Of a DNA stretch of 64,000 nucleotides, positions 58,520 through 64,000 are shown in pieces; position 1 is the first letter of the stretch; each line of letters begins with the position of its first letter. The stretch is taken from positions 1 to 64,000 of the forward strand of contig JADNRV010000006.1 in NCBI GenBank assembly GCA_015499995.1, read 5' to 3'. Below the pieces are notes generated by a model. It searched no databases. It saw only the letters and a list, made by a program, of their open reading frames with translations, and was not told the DNA's origin. The DNA is from Flammula alnicola. Its lineage: Eukaryota > Basidiomycota > Agaricomycetes > Agaricales > Strophariaceae. The position numbers and the translations under genes are program-made.

Positions 58520-59631
58520 CTGGAGCTCTTCAGGAAGAAAATATATATATAAATATTTTCTGGCCTACCGAATATGTATATCACCCTCACTTTGACTTGA
58601 AGTAGGTTCATCTCGACCATATATAGAGTTATACCACAGACGCGGAAATGTGTCTGGCATTCCATTCTTCAAATCGACGCCATGGTCATTCATAAACTTC
58701 AGTAGCCTCAAGACCTAAGACCAATAAGATGTTTTTAGTTGATGATGAAGGTAGATGATCTTGCCAGGTAAGCCCCACTCTCGCCAGCAATGATGTACAG
58801 CTATAGACTGATGCATTTAACAAAGGAGACGGTAGAATGATGACGACTAACCGATTTTATAGATTTCTTGTTGGAACATAAATCCAAATATAAATCATTG
58901 GCAATATTCACTGACGATAACTATCAATAAAAGCGAACGAGCGTGATATAGATGACCACATACCCATGTCTTCTTCAAGTTGATACATATGCGTGACGCC
59001 GCCATACCTTTTTTTCATACTACTTGCTGATGAAAATGACGGCCAGCGGAAAAGGCAGAAGGGAACGAACCGCATTGTTGAGTAGAAGACGCTGTAGACT
59101 GCTTCACTGGATAAGATTGTAAGAAAAATGCCAAGTGATCAGAGTAATAACTGACGGAGTCGATAATCCCGATAATTTATCATGCAACAGTTTCTGCAGT
59201 TTGTGAACATCTGAGTAGATTTGTTCTACTTCCTTGAATAACCGGCCATCAGATGAGCTGATTCCAGCAAGGGGAAGAACACAAGCGATCCATGTAAGCC
59301 TCGTTCCTGCCACAGGTACATGTTATCATTCCAAAGCTCCGTGCGCGCAGATGAACGTACGAGTGGATGAGGTGGACATAAGCAGATGGCATACAAAATC
59401 ACCACAATCTCGGTCTTAAGTAGGCGACTCAGTCAGAGTGTGGTGTCTAACCTAGCCTGGTCTGTTTACCGGGAGCCTCCGACATCTGAGACTCCGATCT
59501 ATTGCCGCACCCACGGCAAGGCACGTGAGCACGCGACGCGAGTGGTCATTGTCAACAAAGATTTCGTGAAGTCGTCCACATTTCTTAATCATTATCATCG
59601 ACGACAGCAGCCGCAGCCTGCGGAGCCCATG
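58520..59631. other. Probable unresolved 5' exons and spacer
   Basis: The minus strand holds coding-like fragments near 58560-58740, 58850-59030 and 59150-59290 (for example GRLFKEVEQIYSDVHKLQKL). They may belong to the gene ending at 57881. The plus-strand part from about 59390 is probably the upstream region of the helicase pseudogene. Confidence 0.35.
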
Positions 59632-60498
59632 TCGCCTCCACCAGGGCCTGGTCTGAGCACACCAGAAGGCCTGCGGCTCGCTCGTCAACTTCTCCGTCCC
59701 CAACTTCCCCATGATATACACGATCACATTCCCGAGGGAGTTTGCAAAGCAATCGACGGAACGCACGTCTTAGCCGTTCTACCGACTGGTGGAGGGAGAA
59801 GCGGATACTTCTACTGCTACATCCTACTACTTCGTGCCCTACGACAGCTCTCTCCTCCTTGCAACCTTCTAAAGAGAAAGTATCCGGTGAATCCTGTGAT
59901 GATTGGGGTGTTTCCGACAAAAGGGCTGGAGGAAGAAATGGTGCGTCACTTTCTCTTTCATAAATTCCAATGTCTGATCTGTAGATCTAGGAAACGCGGT
60001 TCCGAAACCTCGATATCTCTGCTCTACGAAGATACCCTCACTGCTGCTCGTCGGGAACGACCGCGACGAAACCTTTGGAAAGAATGCACAAAAGATGTCG
60101 AAATTCTTCTCCTCTCACCGGAGCCACTTTCTTCCCCAGCCTTTGACAGGTTGCTCGACAATTCAAGCTTTGCAATGCGGATCTGTGCGCTCGGGATCGA
60201 TGAAGTCCATCTGGTGCAAGACTGGGGCGATCCTTCATTCCGCGAGGCATTCCGTCACATCGCCCTCGTCCATGCTCGCATGTGTAGCCGCCCGACGATG
60301 ATCTGCTTGACGGCAACGCTTCTTGCCGGTCAAGAAACCACAAATCTATTGAATACCCTAGGCCTCAAGCCTGGAACCTTCTTTTTCCAACGACGTTCAA
60401 ACATCCGCGGGTCGGAGGTGACTAAATTATCCCAGTGTGCTTCATATATCCGGCTGAGATCAGTCCAGCACGCGTGCCATGTTTCAAGGAAAGGTTGA
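59632..60498 (+). pseudogene. RecQ-like SF2 helicase, truncated and frameshifted
   Basis: It begins MSPPPGPGLSTPEGLRLARQ. Motif I reads LPTGGGRSGYF, where the usual GKS/GKT lysine is replaced by Arg. Motif II is GIDEVHLVQDWG (DEVH) and motif III is MICLTATLL. An intron near 59940-59985 should restore ETRFRNLDISAL, but the frame then changes before YEDTLTAARRE, so a frameshift lies near 60020. The second RecA domain is missing, as similarity stops around 60430 after FQRRSNIRGSE. RecQ-like genes of this sort are multi-copy in agaricomycete accessory DNA. ATPase loss is expected from the Arg substitution and truncation. Confidence 0.75.
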
Positions 60499-61390
60499 AG
60501 CCATTCGAGGCGCTGGAATGGTGTATTATGAAACTGAGAAGCACCATCCGTTCATACGTCAAACCATCACCCCCGGCATGAAGCAACTGATTTGGATGGG
60601 AGTCTTCGTCGTAACCTATTTCCTTTACGAAATCCAGGAGTGCTTTTAGAAGCTCGGCGGTTACGGTTTCATTGTGGCCATTGGTGGGCAGAGGAAATAT
60701 TGGTGTTTTCCGTGGTGCGAGTCGCTTCTTGGCAACCTTTGTTTCATACAGCTTCCCGACACGAATTTTGTAGGACGATAGGCCAGGAACAAAATTGACG
60801 AGGACACGCAGCCACTGAACAGCACATACGGCACTGATGTGATCTGTATCAATCATGCTCATGAGCTTGTCAAATGTTAAGTCCTTCCTTTTGTTTTCCG
60901 CGAGTTTCTCTTTCTTCTTGTTCACATCGACTGCTTCAGGTGAGAAATCCAGAAACTCGAAGACGGTAGCGGCTGTGCCAATCTTCATCGTGGCCTCTCG
61001 ACCAACCCGGAAGTTGCGTGGACGACCGTAATGTTGGACATTGTCAAAACGTAGGAACCAGGAGGAATTTGGGTTTGCGGTAACACTTCGAATTATTTCA
61101 GCATCGTGTGCAGCTAACTTGATCAAGGCCTGGTAGATTGAATAGTAGCTTGGCGCAATACCTGTGCGACTATCATAATTGAACAGGTACTTGTTGGCGC
61201 AGTAGGCAAAGTTGAGAATACCCTTATCGAGGGCTATCAGCTTTGCGTACATATTTCGTGAATACACGACCATGCTCAGCGCTTCCGTGACCACCTATAC
61301 ATGCAATTGGTAAGTTTTGTTTTCCAGAATGTAAAACAGGCACTTACATATTCAGGTGGACGTCGATCTCGGTCGACGCTTCCATGCCTT
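60480..61390 (-). pseudogene. DUF6589-like transposon-associated protein, truncated
   Basis: The main frame (61294 downward) has VVTEALSMVVYSRNMYAKLI, WFLRFDNVQHYGRPRNF, VGREATMKIGTAATVFEFLD and AVQWLRVLVNFVPGL. These match my recollection of the basidiomycete DUF6589 family (DNVQ, GTAAT, LHWVRVLV-like blocks), often found in mobile DNA. An upstream exon ending RRPPEY is joined by a GT-AG intron near 61297-61348. The frame loses family character after about 60530 and ends at 60422 antisense to the broken helicase. The C-terminal half is therefore absent. The function of DUF6589 is not established. Confidence 0.6.
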
Positions 61391-61603
61391 CAGGGAATGT
61401 TCGTGCTCCTAGGTCATATCTCGACTCCTTTCCTTTTGAGGATGTAAATCACAACAATCTAATGAAAGCAATGAGCAACAACGAGCGTATGTTTCCGTCA
61501 ATATATCCTTCCCATGATATGCGTAGGGTGCGTGTACCGCCACGAAACTGCTGACATAAATACACCAATAGACTCAGAGAATCACTCGAAAAATATTTGG
61601 CTG

Positions 61604-62092
61604 ATGCGTGCATCTCAGAACTTTCATCAACGTTCGAAAACCACCTACGTTTCCGATTTTGCAGCTGAAGTAGAAAAGAAAAAGGCACATAAGGAGAAGA
61701 GGTTCCTGGAAGTCTCAGAGAAGCATCTAAACCTCGATGTATGCGCTTCTGCCCACTTTTTACTGAACGGCTTTCACTAACTAACGGCTTCAATTTGTCC
61801 AGCTTGAAACGTCAGCGAGAGAATTTCGCGATGGAATGAAAGCCACGTAAGCGCATGCATACTATGGATATATGCGCTTAATCTAAGCAGAACTCCCCTT
61901 AGCGATGAGGTCTACACTGTTTTCTTGATGGAGTATGCTGCGTGCGAGGACAGAATTCATAAAAAATGGCTACAGCTTCAGGAAGCCCAAGATAATCTCG
62001 TGGGGTGTTTTCTAGCCAAGAGGGCTTCCCAAAGGCACCGAACAAGGACAGATGCTATCATCCAAGTCGAAAAGAGCCAGCATGAACTTTGA
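61604..62092 (+). CDS. Small coiled-coil protein of unknown function
   Basis: I do not recognise it. The likely start at 61604 gives MRASQNFHQRSKTTYVSDFA, and an upstream exon is possible. Exon 1 continues EVEKKKAHKEKRFLEVSEKH and ends NLD. A GT-AG intron leads to LETSAREFRDGMKA, and a second one to SDEVYTVFLMEYAACEDRIH. The end reads HRTRTDAIIQVEKSQHEL. Both introns keep frame. The charge pattern suggests a helical coiled coil of about 140 residues. Confidence 0.5.
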
Positions 62093-63600
62093 TGTTGTAC
62101 TCGTTAGTTGATTAGCAGAACTTCGATGTGTGGGTATGGGGAAATAGTGTCGTGCACTCCTGCAGATTTAACATTTAGCACACAAGGTATTTGATTTAGG
62201 ATTGAACTTTGACTCACTCGGGTGCTCACAACTCATGATAATATTCAAGCCAACCGGCCTAGAATCATCCAGATGTCAAATAAATTCGTTGGGAATTACT
62301 CCAAATATTCTAAGGGTCAAAATAATAACCTTGCTATTTATATTCCCTGCTCTGCATCCAACAAACGCTGATATCAGAATGATACTCGGGAAGGAAGCGG
62401 AGCACTGACCACTCTGGAGGAGCAGAGGGATCATTGTTGCTTATCGGAGCGAGATGTGGGTGGTATATTTTAAGAAATGCGCCACACCTTCAAATAGCTG
62501 CTGATCCTCGAGGGTCCCCATCCCGAACCTATCGTACTTTCAAGCACTGTCATCGGAGAGCATTTCGCACCTGTTTTTTGCGCCAACCATACCGGCAACA
62601 TATGGAATCCGCGAGCGTAGATCGGCGTAGATCTTTTTTCCTATGAAGTCATCGTTTTGTCGTCGCGATCATATCCTCGCTTATTCACCTAGATCTTTCC
62701 CGGTCCAATAGCGACGATTAGAAAAGATTAGAAACCTCGTGGAAACCACTTCTTCTCTCTTGTTCTGGACCAACAATATCGCTCAATCTTGCCACTGATC
62801 CAGCCAAATGACGGATTTTATAGAAATAAGCAACCCACCATGATCACATTCATTGGGGGGGCATGACGATGAACAAACGGTTGACTAAACTCTACGTTGT
62901 CTCGCTCGGCGTTCGGTGATTGACTGCATCCCGATTTTGAGAGACTAAGAATGATCTCTCTCAATGCCCCAGTGACTTCTTATTAACGATGTGCGCCAAA
63001 TGTGCGCACCAATAGCATGCGATGCAATACTTCCGTCGAAGTGGCTACGACCTAGAGCATTAAGGCACTCTCGAAAGGCGCTTGTGATTTCGAGGTCAGC
63101 ATGTGCTATGACATCAACAAAATGGTCGGTAATACTGGTGTTGAAAAATGAAAATAAAACAACATTCGTTGACGTTCGGGCAATCGATAGGGTTCGGATG
63201 GTCCGAGTTTTATTTAGTCATTTTGGGTGGTGACGGGAAATATGGAAAATGATACCACAGTGGGAAAGCCCGAAGATGGGATTGTCGTACCATTGTGGCC
63301 GTATCGAGGCCTCAAGACAGGCACGAGTAAGAAACCAAGGTAGTAGTCGAGACTCGAGGGGCGGGTTGGTGAAAGAGTCGCTCGCATGGCTCGATCGAGG
63401 TCTGGCCGGAGATAGCCGGGGAGTGATTCTGCTTACGTGAATAAAGAAATAGCAAAGTGGGCTGACATGTTAATACATGCAAGTCCGTTTATTTGAACCA
63501 CAGAGATGGATGTCAGAATAAACATGTCATTATTGTCTTCGCTTATAACTCTTCCTATGACATCCTCTCCTTTTGCTCTCCTCCGCTTCGCCGCCCTTTA
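62093..63600. other. 1.5-kb gene-free spacer
   Basis: I see only short, unrelated open frames and no splice-consistent gene, RNA gene or repeat. The last 150 bp are probably the promoter of the gene that starts near 63694. Confidence 0.45.
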
Positions 63601-63693
63601 ATGGCGTGTCGCTCCGGCAATAGGACTATGCCCACCTTTTGCCTCACAGTTAACAACTTTTTCGCATCTGGCTCCTTCTACATCGCCTCTCTT

Positions 63694-64000
63694 ATGCCTC
63701 AGAAAACCATTGACGAAACTACCAATGAACCCCCGACTGCTCATCTAAAGAATGCCGACGAACGCGCCTCTATTCTTGTTTTCTTCTCTGCTCAAGCCAT
63801 TGGATCCATTGGCTTCGCTGTGGTGAGTATGTTTAGCTCACGTATTTTTATCCCTATTAATTTCGCGTTTTCTTCTCTTCTCCAGAGCATATTCGCCATA
63901 TGGTTTACATGGCTCTTGCCAGCGTCCATTACGACTCCAACACCAACCGAAGTCACGGAAATTAAGAAGCCACGATCACCACACAGACATCCTCGACGGC
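63694..64000 (+). CDS. Partial membrane-anchored protein, cut by window end
   Basis: The likely start at 63694 gives MPQKTIDETTNEPPTAHLKN. An in-frame upstream ATG at 63601 is also possible. A hydrophobic segment, SAQAIGSIGFAV, is interrupted by a phase-0 GT-AG intron (63822-63893) and continues SIFAIWFTWLLPAS, followed by a Thr/Pro/Lys-rich stretch (EIKKPRSPHRHPR) at the edge. The hydrophobic segment and the intron position match the gene at 35750 (GFSL|SVIAALF). The two may be diverged paralogues. Function unknown. Confidence 0.5.
   Translation, partial: MPQKTIDETTNEPPTAHLKNADERASILVFFSAQAIGSIGFAVVSMFSSRIFIPINFAFSSLLQSIFAIWFTWLLPASITTPTPTEVTEIKKPRSPHRHPRR

Noticed and set aside
61449..61793. 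Minus-strand 114-residue frame antisense to the coiled-coil gene
   Set aside because: The plus-strand gene has two frame-keeping introns and a more natural composition.
1..64000. tRNA, rRNA or other structured RNA genes
   Set aside because: I recognised none by eye. A covariance-model scan would be needed to exclude them.

Overview
This window is genomic DNA of a filamentous basidiomycete, most likely an agaricomycete. Genes have many short (about 45-65 bp) GT-AG introns. The conserved genes are eukaryotic: SIN3, SYO1/HEATR3, an Ark/Prk-type kinase, EXO5, RidA and a Ctr copper transporter. The mobile DNA (KDZ transposon with a TET/JBP gene, hAT, Ty3, DUF6589 and RecQ-like fragments) is typical of that group. 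I cannot name the species.

Layout. 1-6.1 kb: transposon-type DNA with four minus-strand multi-exon genes of unknown family, the largest broken by frameshifts. 6.08-21.23 kb: one apparently complete 15 kb KDZ transposon with about 1.2 kb terminal inverted repeats. It encodes a full KDZ transposase, a TET/JBP-type 2-oxoglutarate/Fe(II) dioxygenase with all catalytic residues, a large HMG-like protein, a protein with an RNase H1-N/viroplasmin-like domain, and a small arginine-rich protein. 21.2-22.6 kb: non-coding LTR- or leader-like DNA with the same AGCTAG enrichment as 1-6 kb. 22.6-32.96 kb: a decayed minus-strand Ty3/gypsy element split by two hAT insertions, a 4.1 kb element with a complete-looking transposase (25486-29578) and a 1.06 kb non-autonomous element (22790-23853). 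33-35.7 kb: gene-free spacer with a degenerate ACCGT-rich tract.

35.7-57.3 kb is an ordinary gene-dense block: a small membrane-anchored protein, SIN3, a single-pass membrane protein, SYO1, RidA, the actin-regulating kinase, the Ctr transporter and EXO5. 57.8-62.1 kb returns to accessory DNA: an unrecognised protein, a RecQ-like helicase pseudogene, a truncated DUF6589 protein and a coiled-coil protein. The last 300 bases begin a gene that resembles the one at 35.75 kb in its membrane segment and intron position.

How the parts work together. Inside the KDZ element, transposase and dioxygenase are transcribed divergently from a 522 bp spacer, and the HMG-like and RNase H1-N-like genes diverge from a 36 bp spacer, so the cargo looks organised as two bidirectional pairs. 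A transposon carrying its own 5-methylcytosine-oxidising enzyme and a chromatin-type protein could act on host methylation silencing; that is inference. The KDZ-TET/JBP-HMG association is known in basidiomycetes (Iyer and colleagues, 2014). What this copy adds is intact boundaries, modular long TIRs and extra cargo. All exon structures were read by eye from splice signals and frame continuity.
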